Assembly (NCBI RefSeq): GCF_013393345.1
Contig: NZ_QJRF01000060.1
Location: 186,001 to 250,000 of the forward strand
Length of the DNA: 64,000 bases
From: Pseudomonas taiwanensis
GTDB taxonomy: Bacteria; Pseudomonadota; Gammaproteobacteria; Pseudomonadales; Pseudomonadaceae
Direction: 5' to 3'
In this document: one piece after another, positions 35,593-43,821 of the stretch
How positions within the stretch are numbered: the stretch's first letter is position 1
Layout: each line of letters starts with the position of its first letter
Notes under the pieces: generated by a model
Database searches by the model: none
Told to the model about the DNA's origin: nothing
What the model saw: only the letters and a program-made list of their open reading frames with translations
Position numbers and translations under genes: made by a program

Positions 35593-36630
35593 TCAGGAGC
35601 CTTGGACAGTTTCGGCCTTGCGCAAACGGTCAACAATCCAGCGAAACTGACCGAGAGCTTGATCCGAAGAAGTTGGCACCATATCGGCGTCCGGCTTGAG
35701 ATTCAGAACGCGCTGCTGAGCCTCAATCATGACGCGATCCTCTTCAAAGGCCATCCTGGCAGCTTTGAACATCTCGTCAGCCATCTCGTCATTACCGCGG
35801 ATCGAATCGGGCCCCCAAGAGAAGAAGTATCTGGAGGTAGTCTCGGTAATGGCGGTGACGCCTTGACACGTCAAGGATTCAAACAGCGGTTTGTCGGTAG
35901 GAGGTTGATCACCCAAAAGTGCGGCGGTACCTGGCGGATAGACAGCGTTGTGCATGATCATCACGCCAGGGACATAGAATGTGTAAGCATTCCACATATC
36001 AACAGTGTCACCTGTAACACCACTAATAGTCGGCGGCGCCGGCTGGCTTACCACCCAGCGCTCAACTCGAACAGCTCGTTCAAGCCGGGTTACTTTCGGA
36101 CGTGTACGAGCCCAGTCGAGACTCGAACCGAAGCTATTCGGGTGCACATACGAAAGGTGCGAGAAGTCCAGCAAGTTGTCGTTGATGTACTGATAATGCG
36201 CGAGGTAGTCGATTTGGCCAGATCGGAATATCCATTTTGGATCGTCAAGCTTGGCCGAGAGCGGGATTAGCGAAGGATCAGCCGATTCAGGATCACCCAT
36301 CCAGACCCAAACCCAACTATGCTGCTCTACAACAGGGAAGCTTCGTACACAGGCTTTCGCAGGAATCGTTTCTTGGCCCGGAACTTCAACGCACTTTCCA
36401 TTCGGAGCGAACTTGAGGCCATGGTACATGCAGCGCAGTGCATCACCTTCAACCGAGCCCAGTGATAGCGGCGCGGCGCGGTGGCAGCAACGATCCTGAA
36501 GTGCGACAACATCCCCTTTGCTATCACGGTAGAGCACGATCGGTTCGTTAATGATGGTTCGACTTACAGGGGTATCACCAGGAACCTCGTAATCCCATGC
36601 TGCGATGTACCAACAGTTCTTCACGAACAT
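35593..36630 (-). CDS. Rieske non-heme iron oxygenase, VanA-like
   Basis: A 345-residue oxygenase of the vanillate/dicamba O-demethylase class. Rieske cluster ligands are Cys48, His50, Cys67 and His70 (CCHRAAPLSLG, then CMYHG). The mononuclear iron motif is DNLLDFSHLSYVHP near residue 150. It has its own CTATC box 114 bp upstream and is followed by the lactonase. No reductase is adjacent; the PDR-type reductase at 42715-43674, also in the regulon, is the best partner candidate. Likely demethylates or hydroxylates a methoxyaromatic. Confidence 0.9.
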   Translation of the reverse strand: MFVKNCWYIAAWDYEVPGDTPVSRTIINEPIVLYRDSKGDVVALQDRCCHRAAPLSLGSVEGDALRCMYHGLKFAPNGKCVEVPGQETIPAKACVRSFPVVEQHSWVWVWMGDPESADPSLIPLSAKLDDPKWIFRSGQIDYLAHYQYINDNLLDFSHLSYVHPNSFGSSLDWARTRPKVTRLERAVRVERWVVSQPAPPTISGVTGDTVDMWNAYTFYVPGVMIMHNAVYPPGTAALLGDQPPTDKPLFESLTCQGVTAITETTSRYFFSWGPDSIRGNDEMADEMFKAARMAFEEDRVMIEAQQRVLNLKPDADMVPTSSDQALGQFRWIVDRLRKAETVQGS

Positions 36631-36743
36631 ACTGTTTTCCTCTTCTTATTCTGAAGTCTTGAGAAAGGCCCCTAAGGGTCGCACCCAGATGCGCGAAATG
36701 CCTTATCCACCTTTATTGTGTGGTAATCGTCTAACTCAAAAAC

Positions 36744-36757
36744 CTATCTTTAGAAAG
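36744..36757. promoter_or_regulatory. Imperfect box (CTATC, spacer TTTA, GAAAG)
   Basis: The left half is perfect, the right half has one mismatch (GAAAG for GATAG). It lies 114 bp upstream of the Rieske oxygenase start, the typical distance. Confidence 0.6.
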
Positions 36758-37253
36758 CCCGGCGTGACGTACTTGATCGCCAAGCTCGGGTCATGCCGAA
36801 TGAGCGCGTGCACCACGCTTTGGCAATACGCGCCTCACCTGTATGATTAGCGCAGCATCGCCATATATTTTTAAAATAGCGACTCGGTCCCAGGCGCTGG
36901 TTTCCGCGGATTGACGAGGCTGACCGAACAGGACATAAATTCCATCGCCTGCATTTCCAGGTTTAAGCAGGACACTAACTACGATCGGGAAGAGTCAGCA
37001 CGTCGACTGAATCTATTTACACATTACCCCTTGAACCATCGCAGCACAGCAAGTGACTAGGACTGCCTTGTAGTAAGAGACAGGGAGAGATCCGCCCGCG
37101 CGTAATTAGCCCAGAAATCCGCTCGCAACATAAAGCACGTAATAGCAAAGCAATTTATTTCGTTGTTGCTTCGTAGCTAGTCATCCGGCGCTCCACCAGG
37201 CAGGACGCAACGCCGAATAACTACACCTTTCTGCATTCCCTATCTTTTCTCTC

Positions 37254-37267
37254 CTATCGAAAGATAG
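37254..37267. promoter_or_regulatory. CTATC-N4-GATAG box (spacer GAAA), orphan
   Basis: Perfect inverted repeat 40 bp past the stop codon of the convergent-side flavin monooxygenase. A half site CTATC lies at 37239. No gene start lies in either direction at the usual distance. Confidence 0.65.
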
Positions 37268-37306
37268 AGATGGTGGTTGCCTGTCTTTTTCTGTGACAGG
37301 CCGCCA

Positions 37307-38584
37307 CTAACCAGCCCTCTCGATGGTCACGCCTCCGTGACCGCTCACGATCCCACCGTTGTTGCGCAGATCCTCTGCTACATAGGATTGCCGCCAATCT
37401 TCACGGTACGGACGCCCAGCGAGATCAAAGGTGGAAAGCATCGCTTTGCGCTTGTATTCCGAATTTCCGAGCATCGCGAAGAAGCCTGCCTCGTCCGCCT
37501 GGCGCTTGGCCGGCTCGCGCTCCTGCATTCGGCGCTTCAGCTCAATGGCAGTAGGACTGGCGATCTCAACGAAGCAGCGGCGACGTTCGTATGCATACCA
37601 ATCCAGCGCGTCGTCCGCAGCCTGGTTATTGAACTGAGCGGACAGGGATTTGATAAGCAACGACGCATCCTGTACCCCGGAAGTGAGTCCCAGGCCACCA
37701 ATTGGGTTGGTCGCGTGAGCCGCATCACCGGCTAGCAGCACCCTTCCGCTTCGATAGGTTTCAGCTGAACGCTGATGCACCCGATAGGAGTTAGCCAGCA
37801 CCAACTCGTATGGCTCACTGGGATCAGGCAGGATTCGCTTGAAGCGCTCAGTGATACGAGCAACACGCTGCTCTTCAGTCAGTTCCGTGCTTTCGCCGTA
37901 GGCAACACGCCACAAACCGTCATTATTGATCTTTGCGACAACGCGCCAATCATCGGGATCGGCCACCATGTTGTTGTCGGCATAGTCGAACTTCTCGAAG
38001 TCGTAGATGAGGTTCGTCGCCATGAAGACCTCATCCCAAGTGAAGCCCTCGAACTGAACCCCCATGGCCTTGCGGACAGCGGAACCGGCGCCGTCGCATC
38101 CGATCAGCCAATCAGCGTCCAGGAACTCTTCGCAACCATCGCGCTCCAGCTGCAATTGCACTTTGTCGTCGGATTGGGTGTATCCCTGGAAAGCTGTCGC
38201 CCACTGGATCGTCGCATTCGGCAGAGCTTTCAGCCGCTCAAGGAGCAAGTCCGCGAGCTCATCCTGGCCGAAATGAAGGATGTACGAGTAGGGGGTGATT
38301 CCCTCCAGATCGTGAAAATCAAGCCCACCCTTTTGCCCAGACAACAGGAAGTGTTGAGTGAATCGGTAGCCAAAGGCGCCAATGCGCTTCGCGTCTTCCA
38401 ATACCCCGACGTCATCAAGAACCTTCAGCGTGGAGGGCAAATAGACCATTGCCCGTGGAGATCGAAGAACCCCCTCCCCTTTGTCGATTACGGTGACTTC
38501 GGCTCCGGCCTGCGCTAGCCCCAATGCAATCAACAATCCAGTAGGACCAGCACCAACCACGACGACCTTGTTACCGGCAGCCAT
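37307..38584 (-). CDS. FAD-dependent aromatic monooxygenase (class A)
   Basis: A 425-residue flavoprotein hydroxylase. GAGPTGL near residue 10 binds the FAD ADP moiety, GCDGAGSAVRKAMG near 155 is the DG fingerprint, and LAGDAAHATNPIGGLGL near 285 binds the ribityl chain. Start is ATG 38584 with GGAGG upstream; the open frame to 38626 lacks an RBS. A CTATC box lies 103 bp upstream and two VanR-like operators about 235-280 bp upstream. It could decarboxylatively hydroxylate vanillate or 4-hydroxybenzoate to a (methoxy)hydroquinone, supplying the dioxygenases in the window; the substrate is inferred from context only. Confidence 0.88.
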   Translation of the reverse strand: MAAGNKVVVVGAGPTGLLIALGLAQAGAEVTVIDKGEGVLRSPRAMVYLPSTLKVLDDVGVLEDAKRIGAFGYRFTQHFLLSGQKGGLDFHDLEGITPYSYILHFGQDELADLLLERLKALPNATIQWATAFQGYTQSDDKVQLQLERDGCEEFLDADWLIGCDGAGSAVRKAMGVQFEGFTWDEVFMATNLIYDFEKFDYADNNMVADPDDWRVVAKINNDGLWRVAYGESTELTEEQRVARITERFKRILPDPSEPYELVLANSYRVHQRSAETYRSGRVLLAGDAAHATNPIGGLGLTSGVQDASLLIKSLSAQFNNQAADDALDWYAYERRRCFVEIASPTAIELKRRMQEREPAKRQADEAGFFAMLGNSEYKRKAMLSTFDLAGRPYREDWRQSYVAEDLRNNGGIVSGHGGVTIERAG

Positions 38585-38686
38585 CTCAACCTCCTGAGAT
38601 CTTTTTGTTATTGCCCGCAGAGCCATGAAATACGGTCGTGTCGGGCGGGAGGTTGTCAGTTAGAAGCGCAAGAGAGAGCGTTACAC

Positions 38687-38700
38687 CTATCAAAAGATAG
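38687..38700. promoter_or_regulatory. CTATC-N4-GATAG box (spacer AAAA)
   Basis: Perfect inverted repeat 103 bp upstream of the flavin monooxygenase start; same 14 bases as at 18123. Confidence 0.75.
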
Positions 38701-38818
38701 CGAGGGGATCGGGACGGAGCCGAGCGCTTACAGCGGAAAGGGACATCTCATGGGAAGGCCGGTGCTCGGGCAACGCTAATGCGCGCTGGCCACTCCTTCC
38801 GCACCGGCCCGGCAAAGC

Positions 38819-38864
38819 TTTGGATCCTATAGCGAAGCGGCACGAACGCAAAATTGGATCCACT
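38819..38864. promoter_or_regulatory. Pair of VanR-like operators
   Basis: TTTGGATCCTAT (38819-38830, 10 of 12 to ATTGGATCCAAT) and ATTGGATCCACT (38853-38864, 11 of 12), centres 34 bp apart. They lie just after the vanR stop codon and upstream of the flavin monooxygenase, suggesting VanR also acts on that gene. Confidence 0.55.
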
Positions 38865-38871
38865 ATACCCC

Positions 38872-39582
38872 TTAGCCCTGTATGACGCGCAGCCCTGGTC
38901 TTGACGACTGCTTGGTGGCAAATAGCTCTGCATAGCCCAAAGTAGCGTTGGCATGCTCCTTCATGATCCCCTCCGCCCTAGCGCCTGCACCATGGATCAA
39001 CGCGTCGTACACGGCGTGATGCTGCATATGGGCAAAATTAAATCGGCGGTATTCCCGCGCCATGTCATTACGGTCCACAGCTAGCGCGGTGACGGACGCG
39101 AACGGAAGGTGGTTGTTGCGCATCAGGGCCATCTCGATGGCGGGATTCCCGCTGGCCTCAATGATCAGACTGTGGAAGCGCATATTCAGATCCTGATAAG
39201 CCTCCAGGTCATCGTCAGTGACGAATCCTTTCGCAAATAACAGATCCCCTTCTTCCAGGCATTGCTGAAGGCCCCGCAGGCACTCCTCGGACAAGCCTCG
39301 CTCAGCGGCCTGCCGGGCCGCCAAACCTTCCAGCACCCCCCTGACCTCAACCGCCCCCGCAATTTCCTCGGGACTAACGCCCCTGACCAGATAGCCCCGG
39401 GCACCGGCCCGGCTCAACAGGCCCTCCTGCTCCAGCGTGCGAAAAGCAATACGCACCGGCGTCCTTGAGACCCCAAGCGCCTCAGCAGTGGGTATTTCAG
39501 CCAGCCTTTCGCCAGCCGCGAGTTCGCCAGAAGCGATCATTTTTCGAAGGGTCACGAGGACATGCTGCCCGGGCTTGCTCAT
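38872..39582 (-). CDS. vanR: VanR, GntR-family repressor of vanAB
   Basis: A 236-residue GntR regulator of the FadR/FCD subfamily. The winged HTH is at residues 5-70 (AEALGVSRTPVRIAFRTLEQEGLL), followed by an all-helical FCD ligand-binding domain with metal-type ligands (MRFHSLI near 140, HMQHHAVYDAL near 195). Divergent from vanAB with ATTGGATCCAAT operators between. VanR represses vanAB until vanillate binds. ATG at 39582 follows GGGAGTTGAAG; the frame to 39627 would run into the operator region. Confidence 0.92.
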   Translation of the reverse strand: MSKPGQHVLVTLRKMIASGELAAGERLAEIPTAEALGVSRTPVRIAFRTLEQEGLLSRAGARGYLVRGVSPEEIAGAVEVRGVLEGLAARQAAERGLSEECLRGLQQCLEEGDLLFAKGFVTDDDLEAYQDLNMRFHSLIIEASGNPAIEMALMRNNHLPFASVTALAVDRNDMAREYRRFNFAHMQHHAVYDALIHGAGARAEGIMKEHANATLGYAELFATKQSSRPGLRVIQG

Positions 39583-39616
39583 CTTCAACTCCCAAAAAAG
39601 GACTACGCACCTGCGT

Positions 39617-39628
39617 ATTGGATTCAAA
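39617..39628. promoter_or_regulatory. VanR-like operator, imperfect
   Basis: ATTGGATTCAAA, 10 of 12 to the vanO palindrome, 35 bp upstream of the vanR start. A candidate minus-35 element TTGACA for vanAB lies at 39637-39642. Confidence 0.55.
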
Positions 39629-39669
39629 AATCCCGGTTGACATCTTACCTCGGCGTATGGGCAAACTAA

Positions 39670-39681
39670 ATTGGATCCAAT
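39670..39681. promoter_or_regulatory. VanR operator (vanO), perfect palindrome
   Basis: ATTGGATCCAAT is the known VanR half-operator of Caulobacter and other bacteria. It lies 30 bp upstream of the vanA start, a typical blocking position. Confidence 0.85.
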
Positions 39682-39711
39682 AACAACAATCCCGCCTGGG
39701 AGGAGTCAATC

Positions 39712-40752
39712 ATGTTCCTGAAGAACGCCTGGTACGTTGCGTGCACACCCGATGAGATCGCCGACAAGCCACTGGGGCGGCAGATTTGTGGCGAGAAGAT
39801 CGCCTTTTACCGTGGCGTCGAAGGAAAGGTCCATGCAGTAGAGGATTTCTGCCCTCACCGTGGCGCCCCGCTTTCGCTTGGTTTCGTAAGGGACGGACAG
39901 CTCGTTTGCGGTTATCACGGCCTGGTCATGGGCTGCGATGGAAAGACCGTCTCGATGCCCGGTCAACGAGTGCAAGGCTTCCCTTGCATCCGCTCCTTCC
40001 CGGTAGTCGAGCGGTACGGCTTCATCTGGATCTGGCCAGGCGACGCCGCCCTTGCCGATGCCAATGAGATCCACCACCTCGAATGGGCTGAAAGCCCCGA
40101 CTGGGCTTACGGCGGTGGCCTTTACCACATCCAATGCGACTATCGACTGATGATCGACAACCTGATGGACCTGACGCACGAAACGTACGTGCACGCGTCA
40201 AGCATTGGCCAGAAGGAGATCGACGAAGCTCCGGTTGCCACTCATTCTGAAGGCGACACAGTCATCACCTCGCGGTTCATGAGCAACATCATGGCCCCGC
40301 CCTTCTGGCAGGCGGCGCTCCGCGGCAACAATCTTCCGGACGATCAGCTCGTTGACCGCTGGCAAATTTGCCGTTTCACCCCTCCCAGCCATGTGCTGAT
40401 CGATGTTGGCGTGGCGCTGGCAGGCAATGGTGGAATCAATGCGCCCGCGAATCTCAAGGCCAATAGCATCGTGGTCGATTTCATTACACCGGAGACAGAA
40501 ACGTCGATCTGGTACTTCTGGGGAATGGCCCGGAACTTCCAAGCCCAGGACCACGCACTCACGGAACGCATCCAGGAGGGCCAAGGGAAGATCTTCGCCG
40601 AAGACCTCGAGATACTTGAGCAACAGCAACGCAACCTGCTGGCCTACCCCGAACGCAAGCTGCTCAAGCTGAACATCGACGCAGGTGGCGTCCAATCCCG
40701 TCGCATCCTTGATCGACTCATCGCTCGTGAAAGCGCCACGGAGGTCATGTGA
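39712..40752 (+). CDS. vanA: Vanillate O-demethylase oxygenase subunit
   Basis: A 346-residue Rieske oxygenase that demethylates vanillate to protocatechuate with release of formaldehyde. Rieske ligands are Cys47, His49, Cys66 and His69 (CPHRGAPLSLG, CGYHG). The iron site is NLMDLTHETYVH near residue 150. GGGAGGAG precedes ATG. It is followed by vanB with a TGATG overlap and divergent from vanR. Formaldehyde made here is handled by frmA and fdhA at 48-51 kb. Confidence 0.96.
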   Translation: MFLKNAWYVACTPDEIADKPLGRQICGEKIAFYRGVEGKVHAVEDFCPHRGAPLSLGFVRDGQLVCGYHGLVMGCDGKTVSMPGQRVQGFPCIRSFPVVERYGFIWIWPGDAALADANEIHHLEWAESPDWAYGGGLYHIQCDYRLMIDNLMDLTHETYVHASSIGQKEIDEAPVATHSEGDTVITSRFMSNIMAPPFWQAALRGNNLPDDQLVDRWQICRFTPPSHVLIDVGVALAGNGGINAPANLKANSIVVDFITPETETSIWYFWGMARNFQAQDHALTERIQEGQGKIFAEDLEILEQQQRNLLAYPERKLLKLNIDAGGVQSRRILDRLIARESATEVM

Positions 40753-41705
40753 TGGAAGTAGTCGTCACTGCAATCGCAGTCGAAGCGGAAGGTATCAAAA
40801 GCTTCGAATTCCGCAGGGCCGATGGTGCGCATTTACCTGCATTCAGCGCCGGATCTCACATCGACGTGCGCACCCCCGATGGTCACCAACGCCAGTACTC
40901 GCTCTGCAACTCCCAGGATGAGCGAGACCGCTATCTCGTCGGCGTGCTGAAGGAACCGAACTCACGGGGTGGCTCCAAGTCGATGCATGAGCAATTGGAG
41001 GTCGGCGCCCGGGTCGAAATTAGCGAGCCGAAGAACCTGTTTCCACTCCACAACGCGACCAAGCGGAGTCTGCTGTTCGCCGGCGGCATCGGCATAACCC
41101 CGATCCTCTGCATGGCGGAGCGCCTGGCAACAATTGGCGCCGACTTTGAGCTGCACTATTGCTCACGCTCTGACGACCGAGCGGCGTTTGTCGACCGCAT
41201 CAAGTCATCGTCCTTTGCAAGTCGCGTGCATTTTCATTTCGACATCGGCCCCGAAGAGCAGAAGCTGCAGGCCAGCTTCGTCCTTGGCGAGCCAGGAGAT
41301 GGCGTTCATCTATACGTCTGCGGCCCTGGCGGATTCATGGACTTCATTCTCAACACCGCGCGGGATAGCGGATGGAGCGAAGACCACCTCCATCGGGAAT
41401 ACTTTGCTGCCCAACCAGCGTCCGCGCCAGGTGCGGATCAGGCATTCGAAGTCCAGGTCAGCAGCACCGGTGAGGTGTATACCGTTCCGGCAGAAATGAA
41501 TGTTGTCCAAGCCCTGGCAGAGCATGGAATCGATATCCCCTATTCTTGCGAACAAGGCATCTGCGGTACCTGCACTACGCGCGTACTAGGTGGCGAGCCG
41601 GATCATCGCGATATGTTCCTCTCCGCGGAGGAAAAGGCAGCGAACGACCAGTTCATGCCTTGCTGCTCTCGAGCCAAAAGCTCCCGCCTCATCCTAGATC
41701 TTTGA
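40752..41705 (+). CDS. vanB: Vanillate O-demethylase reductase subunit
   Basis: A 317-residue phthalate-dioxygenase-reductase type protein. The FMN-binding domain has RQYSLCN near residue 52, the NADH domain GGIGITPILCM near 108 and CGPGGFM near 195. The C-terminal plant-type 2Fe-2S domain has YSCEQGICGTC near 267 and a final Cys in MPCCSR. It passes electrons from NADH to VanA. Start ATG 40752 shares its A with the vanA TGA; GTG at 40749 is an unlikely alternative. Confidence 0.95.
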   Translation: MEVVVTAIAVEAEGIKSFEFRRADGAHLPAFSAGSHIDVRTPDGHQRQYSLCNSQDERDRYLVGVLKEPNSRGGSKSMHEQLEVGARVEISEPKNLFPLHNATKRSLLFAGGIGITPILCMAERLATIGADFELHYCSRSDDRAAFVDRIKSSSFASRVHFHFDIGPEEQKLQASFVLGEPGDGVHLYVCGPGGFMDFILNTARDSGWSEDHLHREYFAAQPASAPGADQAFEVQVSSTGEVYTVPAEMNVVQALAEHGIDIPYSCEQGICGTCTTRVLGGEPDHRDMFLSAEEKAANDQFMPCCSRAKSSRLILDL

Positions 41706-41789
41706 TCCTCTCTGCCCATGCTCAAACCGGCTTCATTGGGTCGGTTTGAGCCCATCACCCCCCTCTCCGAGTAGTTAGCCGAGATCAGG

Positions 41790-41803
41790 CTATCCAAGGA
41801 TAG
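41790..41803. promoter_or_regulatory. CTATC-N4-GATAG box (spacer CAAG)
   Basis: Perfect inverted repeat 65 bp upstream of the alpha/beta hydrolase start on the plus strand. Confidence 0.75.
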
Positions 41804-41867
41804 GTGTCCTAACACACAGCACCCTTCATCGTGTATCTGCCAATAACAATAGTGCAGGAGTACTTCG

Positions 41868-42692
41868 ATGAATTCGATGACGTGGGGCGATGCCCGTGTG
41901 GACCATTCCGGTTTCCAACGAGACGAGTACGTTGTCGAAGGAACTCGGACTATTGTCTACAGCGCTGGTCAGGGAGAACCCCTCGTGTTCTTTCATGGTG
42001 CCGGCACCTGGCACGGCATCGACTTTGCCCGCACATGGATCGATCGTTTTCGCGTCATCCTGCCCTATCACCCCGGTTTCGGTGAGTCAGACGATAGTGA
42101 GTCAGCCAGTAACTTCCAAGACTACATAGATCACTACCGAAACTTATTCTCCCTGATGAATCTAAGTCGATTTCATCTCGTCGGCTTTTCCCTCGGCGGC
42201 CGACTGGCCGCTGAGTACGCGGCCGAAAACACTGAGCAAATTACGAAACTGGCTCTAATTGCTCCAGCTGGTCTCGAAGTGGAAAACATCTCGCTTCCTG
42301 ACCTTCGTGAAGTAAAGCCGGAAGAATTCCCTGCCTACATGGTGAACGATCTCTCCACGCTCAAGCGTTACCTTCCTGACGGCTTCGATCCGCAGTTCAT
42401 GAAGATGAGAGAAAGAGAGACGTCGTCGACAATGCGACTGCTTTCGGATGGTTTCAACAACTTATCAATGCCTGAGGTACTCCAGAAGCTGAGCATGCCC
42501 TCCCTAATTGCATGGGGACAGGAAGATCGGCTTCTTCCAGCCCCCCTCGCTGTGCACTGGCAAAAATACGTACCTAATGCACAAATCCAATTCTTTGCAG
42601 ATGCAGGGCATCTAGTTCTGGACGAGTCCGTCGTTGCCAGGGAAGCAGTTGCGAAGTTTCTTTCAGCCACACCGAACAAGAACGAGCAGTAA
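41868..42692 (+). CDS. Alpha/beta hydrolase, C-C bond or ester hydrolase type
   Basis: A 274-residue hydrolase. FFHGAGTWHG near residue 41 is the oxyanion loop, GFSLGG holds Ser108, Asp lies in WGQEDRLLP near 225 and His in DAGHLVLDE near 250. The fold and size match meta-cleavage-product hydrolases and related esterases. First gene of a plus-strand pair with the PDR reductase (23-bp gap). A CTATC box lies 65 bp upstream. It might hydrolyse a ring-cleavage product of the LinE-like dioxygenase or an ester of the substrate. Confidence 0.87.
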   Translation: MNSMTWGDARVDHSGFQRDEYVVEGTRTIVYSAGQGEPLVFFHGAGTWHGIDFARTWIDRFRVILPYHPGFGESDDSESASNFQDYIDHYRNLFSLMNLSRFHLVGFSLGGRLAAEYAAENTEQITKLALIAPAGLEVENISLPDLREVKPEEFPAYMVNDLSTLKRYLPDGFDPQFMKMRERETSSTMRLLSDGFNNLSMPEVLQKLSMPSLIAWGQEDRLLPAPLAVHWQKYVPNAQIQFFADAGHLVLDESVVAREAVAKFLSATPNKNEQ

Positions 42693-42714
42693 GCCTGCTT
42701 GCTAGGAGTACCCC

Positions 42715-43674
42715 ATGTCTGCCGAATTTCTAGATCTGATAATTTCCGCCATTAGATCGGAAGCTAAAGACACTCTTTCGTTTGAACTTAAGTGCGCAGA
42801 CGGAAAAGAACTGCCCGAATTCGCACCAGGTGCCCATCTCGAAGTTCACCTCCCTAATAGCCTGGTTCGTCACTATTCGTTGTTCAACGACTCGACTGAG
42901 CGCAAGCGATATCAAGTCGCGGTGAGCCTTTCCCCCGAGAGCCGGGGCGGCTCTAGCTTCCTTCACGGTGGCCTCAAGGTTGGGCAAACCCTGCGAGTCC
43001 GGCCTCCGCGCAACAATTTCCCGCTAGTCGCTGACGCTGAACACTACAACTTCATTGCCGGCGGGATCGGGATCACCCCGATGCTTTCCATGGTTCGCTG
43101 GTGTGAACGTCAAGGTAAGAGTTGGCACTTGCACTATCTCGCCCGCACGAAATTGAGAGCCGCATTTTACGAAGAGCTTCTGGGCTTCGACAGAGAGAAA
43201 GTCACATTCCATTTCTTGGACGACAGTAACGGAACCCAATTTGATGTCGAATCGGCAATCTCACAGATGCGCTCCGATAGCCACATCTATTGCTGCGGAC
43301 CTATGCCGCTCATGCAACGCGTTGAGCAAGCCGCTTCAACTCGTCCTTCTGACCACGTTCACTTTGAATGGTTTAGTGCTCGACCAAAGGACGAATCAGA
43401 AGTCAACGACGGGTTCAAACTGATTATCAAGAGTACCGGACAGGAATACCTAATTCCCGCGGACAAAACCATTCTGGATGTCCTCGAAGAAAATGACTAC
43501 ATGATCCCTTACTCCTGCCGCGAAGGCATCTGCGGTAGTTGCGAGGCAACAGTTGTATGCGGAACACCGGACCATCGAGACACTGTGCTTTCGGACGAAG
43601 CAAAAGCAGCAGGAAAAACCATGCTGGTTTGCGTTTCGCGCTCTAAAACACCTGTTCTTGAACTGGATATCTAA
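42715..43674 (+). CDS. PDR-type FMN/2Fe-2S oxidoreductase, orphan oxygenase reductase
   Basis: A 319-residue VanB homologue with RHYSLFND near residue 51, GGIGITPMLSM near 108, CGPMPLM near 190 and the C-terminal ferredoxin motif YSCREGICGSC near 267. It is not next to any oxygenase but follows an alpha/beta hydrolase under a CTATC box. The Rieske protein at 35593-36630 and the P450 at 33354-34535 lack reductases and share the same predicted regulator, so it may serve one or both. Confidence 0.9.
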   Translation: MSAEFLDLIISAIRSEAKDTLSFELKCADGKELPEFAPGAHLEVHLPNSLVRHYSLFNDSTERKRYQVAVSLSPESRGGSSFLHGGLKVGQTLRVRPPRNNFPLVADAEHYNFIAGGIGITPMLSMVRWCERQGKSWHLHYLARTKLRAAFYEELLGFDREKVTFHFLDDSNGTQFDVESAISQMRSDSHIYCCGPMPLMQRVEQAASTRPSDHVHFEWFSARPKDESEVNDGFKLIIKSTGQEYLIPADKTILDVLEENDYMIPYSCREGICGSCEATVVCGTPDHRDTVLSDEAKAAGKTMLVCVSRSKTPVLELDI

Positions 43675-43731
43675 CAGCAGTAGTGCACAGCATCGTCGAT
43701 GCATCCATGAAAGCGAAATAAAACTTCAAAT

Positions 43732-43745
43732 CTATCTTTCGATAG
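43732..43745. promoter_or_regulatory. CTATC-N4-GATAG box (spacer TTTC)
   Basis: Perfect inverted repeat 77 bp upstream of the maleylacetate reductase start; controls the operon 43822-47860. Confidence 0.75.
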
Positions 43746-43821
43746 ATGACCTGCGCGGTCCTACAAGTATTTTTACTGATGTGCTGCAGCAATATTAATA
43801 AGAGGTCAGTGAGGAGATCCG

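Larger units (their letters stand above)
36631..37306. other. 676-bp region without a gene but with two boxes
   Basis: The left part is the promoter of the Rieske operon (box 36744). The right part has a perfect box at 37254 with no adjacent gene start. Frames between are short and interrupted. A lost gene between 36.85 and 37.25 kb on the minus strand would explain the orphan box. Confidence 0.4.
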
